Origin: Streptomyces sp. Ru62
Lineage (GTDB): Bacteria > Actinomycetota > Actinomycetes > Streptomycetales > Streptomycetaceae
Direction: 5' to 3'
Assembly: GCF_002920615.1 (NCBI RefSeq)
Contig: NZ_PQSU01000033.1
Coordinates: 1 to 64,000, forward strand
DNA: 64,000 bases
Position numbers and translations under genes: made by a program. The notes beneath the pieces are model-generated. The model made no database searches, was not told the origin of the DNA, and was given only the letters and a program-made list of their open reading frames with translations. Every line of letters begins with the position of its first letter. The stretch's first letter is position 1. Shown here one piece after another: positions 17,892-26,722 of the stretch.

Positions 17892-17973
17892 GGAGCCCGC
17901 ACCGGGCCGCCCACTTCGGCGCGCTCTTCCGGGGGCTCCCCGGACACCGTGCGCCGCCCCGCGCCTCTCTCCG

Positions 17974-19377
17974 TCACTCCCCCCGCCCTTCCGCCACCGG
18001 CCGCGCCGACCGTACGGCCTCGGCCAGCCGGTCGTCGTCCTCCGGGGGCACTGCCCTCAGGTCCAGCACGCAGCGGCCCGTCTCCAGGCGGCCGACGACG
18101 GGGACACGGCCGGTGCGCAGCGCGGCGGCGTACGGTTCGGGCAGGGAGAGGGCGGCGCTGGGCAGGGTGACGCCGGGAGCGCCCCCGCCGCCGACTGTCG
18201 CGGCGCTCTCGACGGCCCGGACGTCGATCCCGGCGGCGGCCAGCTCGGCGGCGAGCCGGCCGGCGCGGGCCCGGAGCCGGGCCGGGTCGGCGGTGAGGGC
18301 GAGGGCGGTCGGGGTGGGCGGGCCGGTGAGGGTGGCCTCCAGCGCGGCCAGGGTCAGCTTGTCGACGCGCAGGGCACGGGCCAGCGGGTGCCGGGCGAGG
18401 GTGCGGACCAGGTCCTCCCGGCCGAGCAGCAGCCCGCACTGGGGTCCGCCGAGCAGTTTGTCGCCGCTCGCCGTGACGAGCGCGGCGCCGGCGCGCAGCT
18501 GGGTGTCGGCGTCGGGCTCCTCGGGCAGGGCCGGGTGGGGTGCGAGCAGCCCGGAGCCGATGTCGACGACGACCGGCACGCCGAGGCCGGCGAGGTCGGC
18601 GACCCCGGCGGACCGGGTGAAGCCGGTGATCCGGAAGTTGGACGGGTGCACCTTCAGCACGAACCCGGTGTCCGGCCCGATCACGGCCGCGTAGTCGGCG
18701 GGGGCCGTGCGGTTGGTCGTACCGACCTCGCGGAGCCGTGCGCCGGTGGAGACGAGCAGGTCGGGCAGGCGGAAGCCGTCGCCGATCTCCACCATCTCCC
18801 CCCGGCTGACGACGATCTCCTTGCCCGCCGCGAGGGCGGTGGCGGCGAGGACGAGCGCGGCGGCGCCGTTGTTGACGACGTGCGCGGCGCCGGCGGCCGG
18901 CACCCCGGCGCGCAGGGCGGCGAGCGCGGAGCGTCCTCTGCGGGCCCGGACACCGGTCGTCAGGTCGAGTTCGACGTCCGTGGGACCGGCCGCTTCCTGG
19001 ACGGCCCGCCGGGCCGCGGCGGACAGCGGGGCCCGGCCGAGGTTGGTGTGCAGCAGCACCCCGGTGGCGTTGAGCACCGGGCGCAGGCCGCTCGCGGTGC
19101 CGGGCAGCAGGTCCAGGGCCGCCTGCGGCACCTGTTCCGGCGGGATGCCGCCCGCGCGGGCCCGCTCCTGCGCCTGCCGTACGGCGTCCTTCACCCGGTG
19201 CGCGCCGAGGCGTTCCACCGCCTCGGCGAGCCGGGGGTCGCGCAGGAGGGTGTCGGTGCGCGGGATGCGGCGGCGGGTGTCGTCGGCCGCGCCCCGTTGC
19301 CGGGGCGGGTCCGTGGTCACGGGCGCGCCGCGCGTGCCGTCCTCGGCTGTCCTTCCTGGTACCGGCCGCTGTTCCAT
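17974..19377 (-). CDS. selA: L-seryl-tRNA(Sec) selenium transferase
   Basis: This PLP enzyme of 467 residues converts Ser-tRNA-Sec to Sec-tRNA-Sec with selenophosphate. Family segments include PVLNATGVLLHTNLGRAPLS, VVNNGAAAL, SRGEMVEIG, REVGTTNRT, the PLP-lysine motif SGDKLLGGPQCGLLLG, and GRLETGRCVLDLRAV. ATG 19377 is preceded by AGGGGCGGC and gives an N-terminus of usual length. The longer frame (start 19530) has no homology. It is transcribed towards selB. Confidence 0.95.
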   Translation of the reverse strand: MEQRPVPGRTAEDGTRGAPVTTDPPRQRGAADDTRRRIPRTDTLLRDPRLAEAVERLGAHRVKDAVRQAQERARAGGIPPEQVPQAALDLLPGTASGLRPVLNATGVLLHTNLGRAPLSAAARRAVQEAAGPTDVELDLTTGVRARRGRSALAALRAGVPAAGAAHVVNNGAAALVLAATALAAGKEIVVSRGEMVEIGDGFRLPDLLVSTGARLREVGTTNRTAPADYAAVIGPDTGFVLKVHPSNFRITGFTRSAGVADLAGLGVPVVVDIGSGLLAPHPALPEEPDADTQLRAGAALVTASGDKLLGGPQCGLLLGREDLVRTLARHPLARALRVDKLTLAALEATLTGPPTPTALALTADPARLRARAGRLAAELAAAGIDVRAVESAATVGGGGAPGVTLPSAALSLPEPYAAALRTGRVPVVGRLETGRCVLDLRAVPPEDDDRLAEAVRSARPVAEGRGE

Positions 19378-19510
19378 GCCGCCCCTGTCCTCCCGGTCCG
19401 GCCCTGTGCCCGTACGGACTCGGCCCATCGTCTCCCAGTGCCCCCGGCGGGCCGTCCGACACGCCGGGACGGACGTTGGCGGTGGCGGGAGCCCGGGTAC
19501 CCGGCGCCGC

Positions 19511-19861
19511 ATGAAGGACCATGAGCGCAAGCGACAGGACGAGAACGCGACGGCGGCCGAGCGGGCCGCGCGCCGGCAGCGCGAGGCGGACAGCGAGCGT
19601 GCCGCGTCCCAGCCGTTCGACTACCCGTACCCGGAGCGCCGGGCGAACGTCCGGGCCCGGCGGCACATCAGCGAGGCGCAGGCCGCCGCGGACACACCGC
19701 CGGGGATTCCCGGCGGCTACGGCACGACGGGGGGCGGCCATCCCGGCGCCACCGGTGCCGCCCACCCGCCGTCCCGGGAGCACCGGTCCACGTCGGCGGG
19801 GACGCCGGCCGCGGAGCCGGGCAGTGACGACGAGGGGTCGGTGAACCGCTCCGGACGATGA
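19511..19861 (+). CDS. Hypothetical hydrophilic protein
   Basis: The 116-residue protein has a highly charged N-terminal half rich in Arg, Glu and Ala (KDHERKRQDENATAAERAAR), probably helical, and a Gly/Pro/Ser-rich second half with no hydrophobic segment. Third-position G/C is very high throughout, which supports coding on this strand. ATG 19511 has only a weak ribosome binding site. It is divergent from selA (133 bases) and convergent with the MASE1 gene. I recognise no family. Confidence 0.6.
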   Translation: MKDHERKRQDENATAAERAARRQREADSERAASQPFDYPYPERRANVRARRHISEAQAAADTPPGIPGGYGTTGGGHPGATGAAHPPSREHRSTSAGTPAAEPGSDDEGSVNRSGR

Positions 19862-19915
19862 CACGCCACGGCGACGAGGGACCCGCGGAAGGTTCGCCGG
19901 TGCCGTGGGACGTCC

Positions 19916-20941
19916 CTACGGTGCCCCGGTGGGCCACGGCCGGTCGTCGATGTCGTCGGCGATGTCGTCGGCCTCCGTCTGCGGCCGGGGCCGCGGCGCC
20001 TCGCCCGCGGTGAGGTGCTCCAGCACCTCCACCAGTTCCTGGCAGGCCTTCTCCACCGAGCTCCGGGTGTTGCGCTGCTCGGTGATCACGGCGGACAGCA
20101 GCAGCGCGGTCAGGGCCATGGCGCCGTTGAAGGCCTGGAGCTTGACCATGACCTCGATCCGGCTCAGACCGGTGAACGCGCCGACGCCGTCCGTGGCGGC
20201 GACGGTGGCCACCACGGAGGTCAGCAACGCGCAGAGGACACTGCCCGCGAGCTGGAACCGCAGGGCCGCCCAGATGATGAGCGGGTAGACGAGGAAGAGC
20301 AGGCTGAGCGAGCTGTGGGCGGCCAGCGGTACGAGGGCGCAGGCGACGACGGCCAGCGTTGTCGCCTCCTTCCAGCGCCGCATGGGCACTGCCCGGCGGA
20401 CGCGGCGCAGCAACAGCAGCAGCGGGGTGACCAGCAGGACACCCATCGCGTCGCCCACCCACCAGGCGAGCCAGACGGGCCAGAAGCTGTGCGGGGGCAC
20501 GCTGCCCGTCAGGGCGAGGACGCCGACGCCGACGGTCGCGCTGACCAGCATGGCGCCCAGCGCGCCCAGGAACACGAGGGCGAGGCCGTCGCGCAGCCGG
20601 CTGAGGTCGGTGCGGAAACCGGCCCGGCGCAGCAGCAGCGCAGCGCACAGGGGTGCGGCGGTGTTCCCGAAGAGGATGCCGAGCACGTCGGGACCGGGTG
20701 CGCTGAGGGACAGGACGGCGAAGAAGGCGCCGAGCGTGATGCCGGGCCAGCAGCCCAGGCCGAGGATGAGCAGCGCGGCGACGGCGACGCCGGTCGGCGG
20801 CCAGATGGGCGTGACGACGGCGCCCTCGACGGTCAGCTGGCGCAGCAGGCCGAGCCGGGCCGCCGCGTAGTAGCAGGCGGCGACGGCCAGCAGCTGGACG
20901 GCACGGCCGCCCGGCCGGCGCAGCTCCTCGAAACCCACCAC
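19916..20941 (-). CDS. MASE1-domain integral membrane sensor
   Basis: This 341-residue protein has eight to nine hydrophobic helices characteristic of MASE1 sensor domains (YYAAARLGLL, TPIWPPTGVAVAALL, FWPVWLAWWVGDAMGVLLVTPLLL). A short cytoplasmic tail is rich in Glu, Arg and Asp. No kinase, GGDEF or phosphatase domain is attached. The start GTG 20941 has no strong ribosome site. It lies 103 bases after a soluble PP2C phosphatase on the same strand, so the two could act together as a split membrane sensor plus output. Confidence 0.82.
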   Translation of the reverse strand: MVGFEELRRPGGRAVQLLAVAACYYAAARLGLLRQLTVEGAVVTPIWPPTGVAVAALLILGLGCWPGITLGAFFAVLSLSAPGPDVLGILFGNTAAPLCAALLLRRAGFRTDLSRLRDGLALVFLGALGAMLVSATVGVGVLALTGSVPPHSFWPVWLAWWVGDAMGVLLVTPLLLLLRRVRRAVPMRRWKEATTLAVVACALVPLAAHSSLSLLFLVYPLIIWAALRFQLAGSVLCALLTSVVATVAATDGVGAFTGLSRIEVMVKLQAFNGAMALTALLLSAVITEQRNTRSSVEKACQELVEVLEHLTAGEAPRPRPQTEADDIADDIDDRPWPTGAP

Positions 20942-21044
20942 AGCAGCAATCTCACACCGATGCCCGCCGGTCGGCGAGGCGAGGCGCCCGGCGGCCCGGC
21001 CCTATGGCTGACGGACCCGGTGCAGACCCCGGGCACCGGACCGC

Positions 21045-21875
21045 TCACGCCGGGGCGGCGGGGCCGTCCAGGCCCACGACCAGGACGGCGGCGTCGTCCT
21101 CGTGCCCGACGTTCTCGGCACCCTTGATCACGGCCGCGGCGAGCGCGCGGGCCTCCAGACCGGCGACGGCGGCGATGCCGGCGAGCCGTACCACCTGGTC
21201 GAGGCCGTCCTCGATGTTCAGCGACGGCCCCTCCACGACACCGTCGGTCAGCAGGACGAAGACCCCGCCGGTGGTGAGCCGGTGCCGGGTGACAGGGAAC
21301 TCGATGTTCTGTTCGATGCCGAGCGGCGGTCCGCCCTCGTCGTCGACGACGCCGGACTTCCCGTCCGCCGTGGCCCAGATGAAGGGGATGTGACCGGCCC
21401 GGGCGCTCTCCAGCACCCCGGTGGCCGGGTCGAGCCGCATGAAGGTGCAGGTGGCGAACAGATCGCTGCCCAGGGAGAGCAGCAGGTCGTTGGTGCGGGC
21501 CAGCAGCTCCCCGGGATCGCCGGTGACCGAGGCGAGCGCCCGCACTCCGGCTCTGACCTGGCCCATGAAGGCGGCGGCCTCGATGTTGTGGCCCTGTACG
21601 TCGCCGATGGACAGCCCGATCCGGCCGTCGGGCAGGGTGAAGGCGTCGTACCAGTCGCCGCCCACGTTGAGACCGAGGTTGGCCGGCGCGTACCGCACCG
21701 CGAGATGGAGACCGGGCGCGGCCGGCAGGTCCCGGGGGAGCATGCCGCGTTGCAGGGCGATGGCCAGCTCGACCTGGGTGCGTTGCAGCTCCGCGCGCCT
21801 GCGCGCCTGGGCGGTGAGCGAACCGAGTCTGGCCAGCAGCTCGTCGCCTTCGTCCGTGGTGCGCTTGCGGGGCAT
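21045..21875 (-). CDS. PP2C/SpoIIE-type serine phosphatase
   Basis: The 276-residue protein has a short N-terminal coiled-coil-like stretch (residues about 10-45) and then a SpoIIE phosphatase domain. Its metal-binding motifs are GGDWYDAF, GDVQGHN and the C-terminal ED-DAAVLVV. Such enzymes dephosphorylate anti-sigma antagonists of the STAS family. It appears to lead the PP2C-MASE1 pair. The leader contains an A/T-rich stretch (21935-21960) that probably holds its promoter, including TAAAAT on this strand. Confidence 0.88.
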   Translation of the reverse strand: MPRKRTTDEGDELLARLGSLTAQARRRAELQRTQVELAIALQRGMLPRDLPAAPGLHLAVRYAPANLGLNVGGDWYDAFTLPDGRIGLSIGDVQGHNIEAAAFMGQVRAGVRALASVTGDPGELLARTNDLLLSLGSDLFATCTFMRLDPATGVLESARAGHIPFIWATADGKSGVVDDEGGPPLGIEQNIEFPVTRHRLTTGGVFVLLTDGVVEGPSLNIEDGLDQVVRLAGIAAVAGLEARALAAAVIKGAENVGHEDDAAVLVVGLDGPAAPA

Positions 21876-22028
21876 CGATCACTTCCGGCGGGGCGGGTGA
21901 CCCTCGGAGGGCCGGGCGCGTGAATTTTCGGCAAACGTCTAGATTTTACCTAAATAAGGTGATCGCGCCTCGCGGATGGCCGGCCGGGCCCGGACCCCGG
22001 CCCGTCCGTGTCCCGGTCGTGCTCGCGG

Positions 22029-22349
22029 TCAGCGGACCTCGGAGTCGATGCCGGTGATCACCGCGGGCCCGAGCGGCGCGGTCCGCTCGTCCAGTCCCGC
22101 CTGCTGGAGCGCGGAGTCCGCGAGCCTGCGGGCCTCCTCCTCGGCGTGCCGGCCGGTGTCGGCCTCCACGGTCAGGCGCAGGGTGAAGGTGTTGTCGTCG
22201 TTGACGCTGAGCGCGTCCAGGTCCTCGGCGCTGCCCATGTGCGTGCCGTGCGGATCGGCGGGCCGGAGCGCCCGGGCCAGCCGGGAGCGGGTGTCGGACT
22301 CGATCCCGGTGGTGAAGGTGCCGGGGACGCTGATCACGTAGGTCGTCAT
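22029..22349 (-). CDS. Hypothetical protein
   Basis: The gene encodes 106 residues beginning MTTYVISVPGTFTTGI, with alternating hydrophobic residues that suggest strands, an acidic middle and a helix (GRHAEEEARRLADSALQQAG). There is no signal or membrane segment. ATG 22349 follows AAAGGA at seven to eight bases. It stands alone between the PP2C gene and a divergent secreted protein gene. I do not recognise its family. Confidence 0.7.
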   Translation of the reverse strand: MTTYVISVPGTFTTGIESDTRSRLARALRPADPHGTHMGSAEDLDALSVNDDNTFTLRLTVEADTGRHAEEEARRLADSALQQAGLDERTAPLGPAVITGIDSEVR

Positions 22350-22561
22350 GAGACGGTCCTTTCCTCGGGCGTCCCCCCGTCTACCCCGATTCGCCGGCTT
22401 CGCACAGCGGACAGCGGGGCGTCGCCCCGGGTCCGGCGTCGTCCCCCGGACGGTGGACGTGCCCGTGTCGGCTCCGGGGTCCGGTGCGCCGGGGGTGGGA
22501 GATTACGGCTGCGGCCCCCGGTCCGCCCCTCCCCCGCCCCGTCCGGCGGAGGACTCCCCCC

Positions 22562-22915
22562 ATGTCGAAGGACTCCTCCATGTCAAGGAAGGCCACGCTC
22601 ATGCGCCCGTGTCGTTCGCTCGCCGCCGTACTCGGCGGTCTCGCCCTCGCTCTGACCACCACGGGCTCCGCGCTCGCCGCCGACGGCACGTTCGTCTGGA
22701 TCGGACCCCAGGGCAAGGCGTACGCCATCGACAACCCGCCGGACCACAAGTGCCTCGACATGGCCCAGGAGGCGCGCGGCGCCCGCAACGGGACGAAGAA
22801 GCCGCTCGTCGTCTACACGAAGAAGAGGTGCAAGGGCTCGGCGTCGCGGCTCGCCCCCGGCCGGTCGGCGCCCGCCAACTCCCGCTTCGCCAGCGTGGTC
22901 TTCAACCCGCGCTGA
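22562..22915 (+). CDS. Small secreted protein of unknown function
   Basis: The product has a classical signal peptide (CRSLAAVLGGLALALTTTG, cleavage near SALA-ADG) and a mature part of about 75 residues with two Cys that could form a disulfide, many basic residues and a motif VVYTKKRCKG. There are three in-frame ATGs. ATG 22562 follows GGAGG, while ATG 22601 follows GGAAGG by eight bases and gives a more typical signal peptide start (104 residues). Function is unknown. It is small, basic and secreted. Confidence 0.72.
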   Translation: MSKDSSMSRKATLMRPCRSLAAVLGGLALALTTTGSALAADGTFVWIGPQGKAYAIDNPPDHKCLDMAQEARGARNGTKKPLVVYTKKRCKGSASRLAPGRSAPANSRFASVVFNPR

Positions 22916-22931
22916 CCGTTCCGCGCGGCCC

Positions 22932-22947
22932 GGGGGCGTGAGCCCCC
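22932..22947. terminator. Short hairpin between convergent genes
   Basis: GGGGGC-GTGA-GCCCCC forms a 6-bp G/C stem directly before the stop of the leftward hydrolase and 17 bases after the rightward secreted-protein gene. It may serve both directions. No T-tract follows. Confidence 0.5.
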
Positions 22948-22948
22948 C

Positions 22949-23641
22949 TCAGATCCAGCCGTCGAGCGCGCCCATGAAGCCGTCGAAGTCGTCACGGTAG
23001 ACGCAGTGCCCGGCTCCCGCGACCGTCCGGACCTCGAAGCCCCGCCGCACCAGCTCCTCGTCCAGCCCGGGCCGTACGAGTTCACCGGCGCCGGCCAGTA
23101 CCACCAGGGAGGGCACCACCGGGCGCGCCGGTGTCCGGCTGACCGCGTAGATGTCCGGGAGGACGCGGGCCGAGGCGGGGTCCCAGTCGGCGAGCGTGGC
23201 CAGTTCCACGTCCACGTCGGCCTCGTCCCAGCGCGGGTTGAGACTCCTGATCATCGCGCGGTTCGCGGACTTGAAGGCGGCGAAGTACACGGACGCCTCG
23301 ACCAGTTTCCGGCGTAGGTCCCAGGCGGGGTCGCAGTAGACGGCCCGGGCGGGCACCAGCCGTTCGACGGCGCCGGCCAGGGCCATGGCCCCGAGCGAGT
23401 GACCGATCACCAGTTCCGGGCGTTCCGGGAGGGTTTCGACGAGGTCGCCCGCCCAGGTCTCGGGGCTGTACTCGCCCCGGCCGCTCGCGCCGTGCCCGCG
23501 CAGGTCCACGCCGACGACCCGGTAGCCCTTGCCGGCGAGGACCGGTGCGACCCGGTGCCAGGTGCGGTGGTCGGACATGATTCCGTGCACGAGGACGGCG
23601 ATCCGCTCGCCGGTCCCCCACTCGTGCGTGTGCAGCCTCAT
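22949..23641 (-). CDS. Alpha/beta hydrolase
   Basis: This 230-residue protein has the alpha/beta-hydrolase plan: oxyanion segment VLVHGIMSD, nucleophile elbow GHSLGA, and the C-terminal catalytic His in AGHCVYRDD. It has no signal peptide. ATG 23641 follows GGGGGAGG at eight bases and fits the domain boundary, while the open frame upstream does not look like protein. The substrate is unknown. Confidence 0.88.
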   Translation of the reverse strand: MRLHTHEWGTGERIAVLVHGIMSDHRTWHRVAPVLAGKGYRVVGVDLRGHGASGRGEYSPETWAGDLVETLPERPELVIGHSLGAMALAGAVERLVPARAVYCDPAWDLRRKLVEASVYFAAFKSANRAMIRSLNPRWDEADVDVELATLADWDPASARVLPDIYAVSRTPARPVVPSLVVLAGAGELVRPGLDEELVRRGFEVRTVAGAGHCVYRDDFDGFMGALDGWI

Positions 23642-24180
23642 CGGCACCGCCTCCCCCGTCCTGCTCCGGCTGATCATGTCATCACGGCCGGCGCCGGATC
23701 CAGACCCGGCGGACGGCCGGCGTCCATCGTCCCGCGCGCGACACCGAAATCCGGGTGGCGCGCGCCCGTGTCGGCACGTCAGCGTGCCGGGCACGTCCAG
23801 CCCCGAGGCATCCGGACGGTAGCCACCGGCCGTCCGGTGGCTTTCCTCGCGTCGACTCCTGCGCGCTCAGCGTCGGCCCCCCGTGCTCAGCGTCGGGCTT
23901 CTCCGTGATCACGCCACCACCGGGCCGCCGTCCTCCGGGTCCCGGCCTGGTACGCGCCCTCCGTGTGCCCGCACATGTCACCGGAAACGGCGCACAGGCA
24001 GAGGGCCGCCCGGCCGAGAAGATGCTCCGGGTCGTCGGCGACACGGGATCACAGGAGACGGACGAGGCGCGCGCCGCGGCGAGACACCGGAGTGCATCGA
24101 CCTGACCCCCGATGGCTGACACACCCGTACGGAGCGATGCCCGGCTCGTCTGCCGCCCGGCCGACACGAACTCGGCGCGC
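23642..24180. other. Gene-poor stretch with an orphan hairpin
   Basis: I see no supported gene in these 539 bases; open frames have poor codon bias. A perfect 8-bp hairpin GCCACCGG-CCGT-CCGGTGGC followed by TTT lies at 23822-23841 and looks like a rightward terminator, although no rightward gene precedes it closely. A second, smaller hairpin, GGCACG-TCAG-CGTGCC, lies near 23775. Confidence 0.5.
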
Positions 24181-24531
24181 TCACACTGTCATCACATCGG
24201 TCGAATCAGGATGACTCGAACGTTCTGCCTCGTCGTGGACGAGCATCGACAGGAGCGAGGCGACCGTCAGGCCGATTCCCGCTTCGGCTGGATGCCGCAG
24301 GGTCTTGCTGGGATCGATCCGGTAGGTGTTGCCGCGCCCCTCCCGGGTGTGGGAAAGGTAACCATCCTGCTCCAGGTCCACAATGATCTTCTGCACAGCG
24401 CGCTCAGTGAGCCGACAGCGCGCGGCGATGTCCCGAATGCGCGCATGTGGGTTGTCCGCGATGGCCGCAAGCACGCGGGCATGGTTCGTCAGGAAGGTCC
24501 ACCCGCTGTGCGGCTCAGGCACTCCATCCAT
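24181..24531 (-). CDS. Winged helix-turn-helix transcriptional regulator
   Basis: The 116-residue protein has a MarR/ArsR-like winged helix: helices around HARVLAAIADNP, ARIRDIAARCRLT, ERAVQKIIVDLEQDGYL and the wing SHTREGRGNTYRI. The hydrophobic C-terminal helix (GIGLTVASLLSMLV) could form a dimer interface. ATG 24531. It is divergent from a STAS-domain gene, with an A/T-rich spacer containing an inverted repeat that may be its operator. Confidence 0.82.
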   Translation of the reverse strand: MDGVPEPHSGWTFLTNHARVLAAIADNPHARIRDIAARCRLTERAVQKIIVDLEQDGYLSHTREGRGNTYRIDPSKTLRHPAEAGIGLTVASLLSMLVHDEAERSSHPDSTDVMTV

Positions 24532-24569
24532 GCCCCGAGTCTACCGACTGGACATTCATGCACTCAAAA

Positions 24570-24589
24570 ACACGTATGGAGATTCGTGT
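24570..24589. promoter_or_regulatory. Inverted repeat between HTH regulator and STAS gene
   Basis: ACACGTAT-GGAG-ATTCGTGT has seven of eight positions paired and lies in the divergent promoter region, 39 bases upstream of the regulator start. It is a plausible autoregulatory site. Confidence 0.45.
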
Positions 24590-24661
24590 ATTAGTTGACG
24601 TACATCCGGGTGAAGGGGCAGTGTTGACTCAGTCCCCTGCGCACACATGCGGGAGCAAGCC

Positions 24662-25198
24662 ATGTACCACCGCATCCACGAGGCCCAGCCGGCCGGCGGG
24701 TCCGACCTGCCGTGCCCGGGAAGTCGGGACCCGGACAAGCCCCTGCCGACCGGCTTGGCGACTGCCTCCTACGCGCCGCTAGGGAGGCGGATCCGCGTCC
24801 AGATCCTGGGCGAGCTGGATCTCGACTCCGCGGACGGGCTCCGCCCCGGCCTGCACAGAGCACTCGCCGCGTCCGACGCAGGCCTCGACCTGGACCTGGG
24901 CGGGCTCGACTTCTGCGACTGCGCCGGCCTGGCCGCCCTGATGGAGCTGCGGCAGCGCGCCGACAGCCAGGGCAAAACGGTCTTCATCCGCGTCGGCAGC
25001 CGCATGGTCGACAGGCTGCTCGGTCTCCTCGGAGCCCAGGAGCTCTTCACGCCGCCGGACCCGCCGCGCAGCGAACTGCATCACCCGGCCCCGGCCACCG
25101 CCCCCGCACCGAAAACGGGGACGGGGACCTCACTGGGCCACATGTCCTCCCGTGGTCGCACGAACGGGATCGGATGCCGCCAGGCCCCGCGGTACTGA
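24662..25198 (+). CDS. STAS-domain protein (anti-sigma factor antagonist-like)
   Basis: This 178-residue protein has a SpoIIAA-like STAS domain at about 40-140 (VQILGELDLDSADGLRP, LDLDLGGLDFCDCAGLAALM). In SpoIIAA the phosphorylated Ser lies in DSSG; here the tetrad is D86-C87-A88-G89, so no phosphorylatable Ser or Thr sits there. The C-terminal 40 residues are low-complexity (Pro/Ala/Thr then Arg). ATG 24662 is six bases after GGGAG; ATG 24647 would add five residues. It is divergent from the winged-helix regulator. Confidence 0.85.
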   Translation: MYHRIHEAQPAGGSDLPCPGSRDPDKPLPTGLATASYAPLGRRIRVQILGELDLDSADGLRPGLHRALAASDAGLDLDLGGLDFCDCAGLAALMELRQRADSQGKTVFIRVGSRMVDRLLGLLGAQELFTPPDPPRSELHHPAPATAPAPKTGTGTSLGHMSSRGRTNGIGCRQAPRY

Positions 25199-25339
25199 GG
25201 CACGGGCCGCGACCCACTGGGGTCCGCACGGCACCGCAACGCCCCACCCGAGAGCGTGCACGGGCCCGCACGACCGGTTCGCCATCCGGGGCCGGGCATC
25301 CGGACCGGCAGGCACCGCTCCTGTGATGCGCGAGGCGGC

Positions 25340-26548
25340 TCACAGCGGGGAGTGGGCCACCGCCGTCACATAGGCGCCGAACAGCAGGGACACCAGGGTG
25401 AGGGCGCCGTAGACGACCATCGCCGCCGGCGGGCGCAGCCACCAGGTGCGGGCCAGGGCGCGTGCCACCGGGACGAGCAGCGGGAAGGCCGGCAGCAGGA
25501 ACCGCGGCTTGGAGGAGAAGGAACCGGAGCCGCCGACCACGAGGAGGACCAGGACGCCGGAGAAGACCGCCAGGGCCGGCGGGGGGCGGTCCAGGCAGAG
25601 CAGGGCGAACAGCAGGACACCCGTCACGACGATCAGGAGGGCCGCCGGGTAGACGACGCCCCCGCCGTAGAGGAACAGGGCCTTGAGGAAGCGCACCGAG
25701 CCGGCGCCGAAGTCGAAGCGGGAGTCCCAGGCGCGCTGGACCGTGAAGTAGCCGCCGAGCAGGTCTCCCGTACGGCTCCCCACCCACAGCACGTAGCCCA
25801 GCCAGCCCAGGGGGGCCAGCAGCGCCCCGGCCCACAGCCGCGCCGGGGCCCGGCCGCGCTGCCGCACCGCCTGGTGCCCGGCGGCCAGGGCGACGGCCAC
25901 CGCCACCGCGAATCCGCTCGGCCGCGCCAGGCCCGCCAGCGCGGACAGCGTGCCGGCCCACAGCCAGCGGCCCCTGAGCACGCAGTACAGCGCCCACGCG
26001 GCGAGTGCGGCGAACAGCGACTCCGTGTAGGCGATGGTCAGTTCGACGGCGTGCGGCAGCGCGGCCCACAGGGCGACCAGCGTGGTGGCGACGCCCCGGC
26101 CGTACAGATGGTGGCCGACGAGGTAGATGCCGTACGCGGCCACGCCCGCGGCCGTCCAGGAGATGAGCAGGGCGGACCGGCCCGGGGTGAGCGGCAGGAC
26201 GGCGGTCAGCGCCCGGACGAGCGCCGGGTAGAGGGGGAAGAACGCCCAGTCGGTCTGGACGGCGCCCTGCGGGGAGATCCAGACGAGGCGGCCGTAGCCG
26301 TGGGTGGCGATGTGCAGGTACCAGCGCGAGTCCCAGGAGTGGGCCAGGTTCCTGACCAGCGGATGTCCCCGGAGCGCGTTCGTGAGGATCACCGTGAGGA
26401 GCCCGGCGAGCCGGACGGCCGCGAACAGGGCGAGCGCCGGCAGGACGCCCTGCGGCCGGCCGGGCCCGGTCGGCCGGGGAAGGCGAGGGCGCCTCAGGGG
26501 TCCGGAGGGGGCCGTCGGTTCGGGCCGGGGGACGGAGGAGGTGCTCAC
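25340..26548 (-). CDS. PIG-V-like mannosyltransferase (GT-C, integral membrane)
   Basis: This 402-residue protein has about ten hydrophobic helices. The first luminal loop carries HSWDSRWYLHIATHGYG, like the conserved WD-W motif of PIG-V/Gpi18 mannosyltransferases, and FFPLYPALVR follows. In actinobacteria such GT-C enzymes use polyprenyl-phosphate mannose outside the membrane to modify glycolipids or proteins. The start is uncertain: GTG 26548, GTG 26566 or TTG 26584. The N-terminal 40 residues are Pro/Arg-rich and cytoplasmic. It is divergent from the GAPDH gene. Confidence 0.8.
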   Translation of the reverse strand: MSTSSVPRPEPTAPSGPLRRPRLPRPTGPGRPQGVLPALALFAAVRLAGLLTVILTNALRGHPLVRNLAHSWDSRWYLHIATHGYGRLVWISPQGAVQTDWAFFPLYPALVRALTAVLPLTPGRSALLISWTAAGVAAYGIYLVGHHLYGRGVATTLVALWAALPHAVELTIAYTESLFAALAAWALYCVLRGRWLWAGTLSALAGLARPSGFAVAVAVALAAGHQAVRQRGRAPARLWAGALLAPLGWLGYVLWVGSRTGDLLGGYFTVQRAWDSRFDFGAGSVRFLKALFLYGGGVVYPAALLIVVTGVLLFALLCLDRPPPALAVFSGVLVLLVVGGSGSFSSKPRFLLPAFPLLVPVARALARTWWLRPPAAMVVYGALTLVSLLFGAYVTAVAHSPL

Positions 26549-26722
26549 GGCGTCGACCTTGGGCACGCCGGTGGGCAGGCGCAACGCGCGACCCGGGTTT
26601 CCGCCACCCCTCCCCCGGTTTTCACGCGTCCGGACGCGTCACCGGCCCCGCTCACCCCGTCAAGGGGACCCACAAGGGGTGTGGTTATCATATGAGCGCT
26701 GCCTAGCTCGAAAGATGGATCT

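Noticed and set aside
23682..24167. 161-residue leftward frame in the gene-poor stretch
   Set aside because: It lacks recognisable domains, a ribosome site and the G/C third-base pattern.
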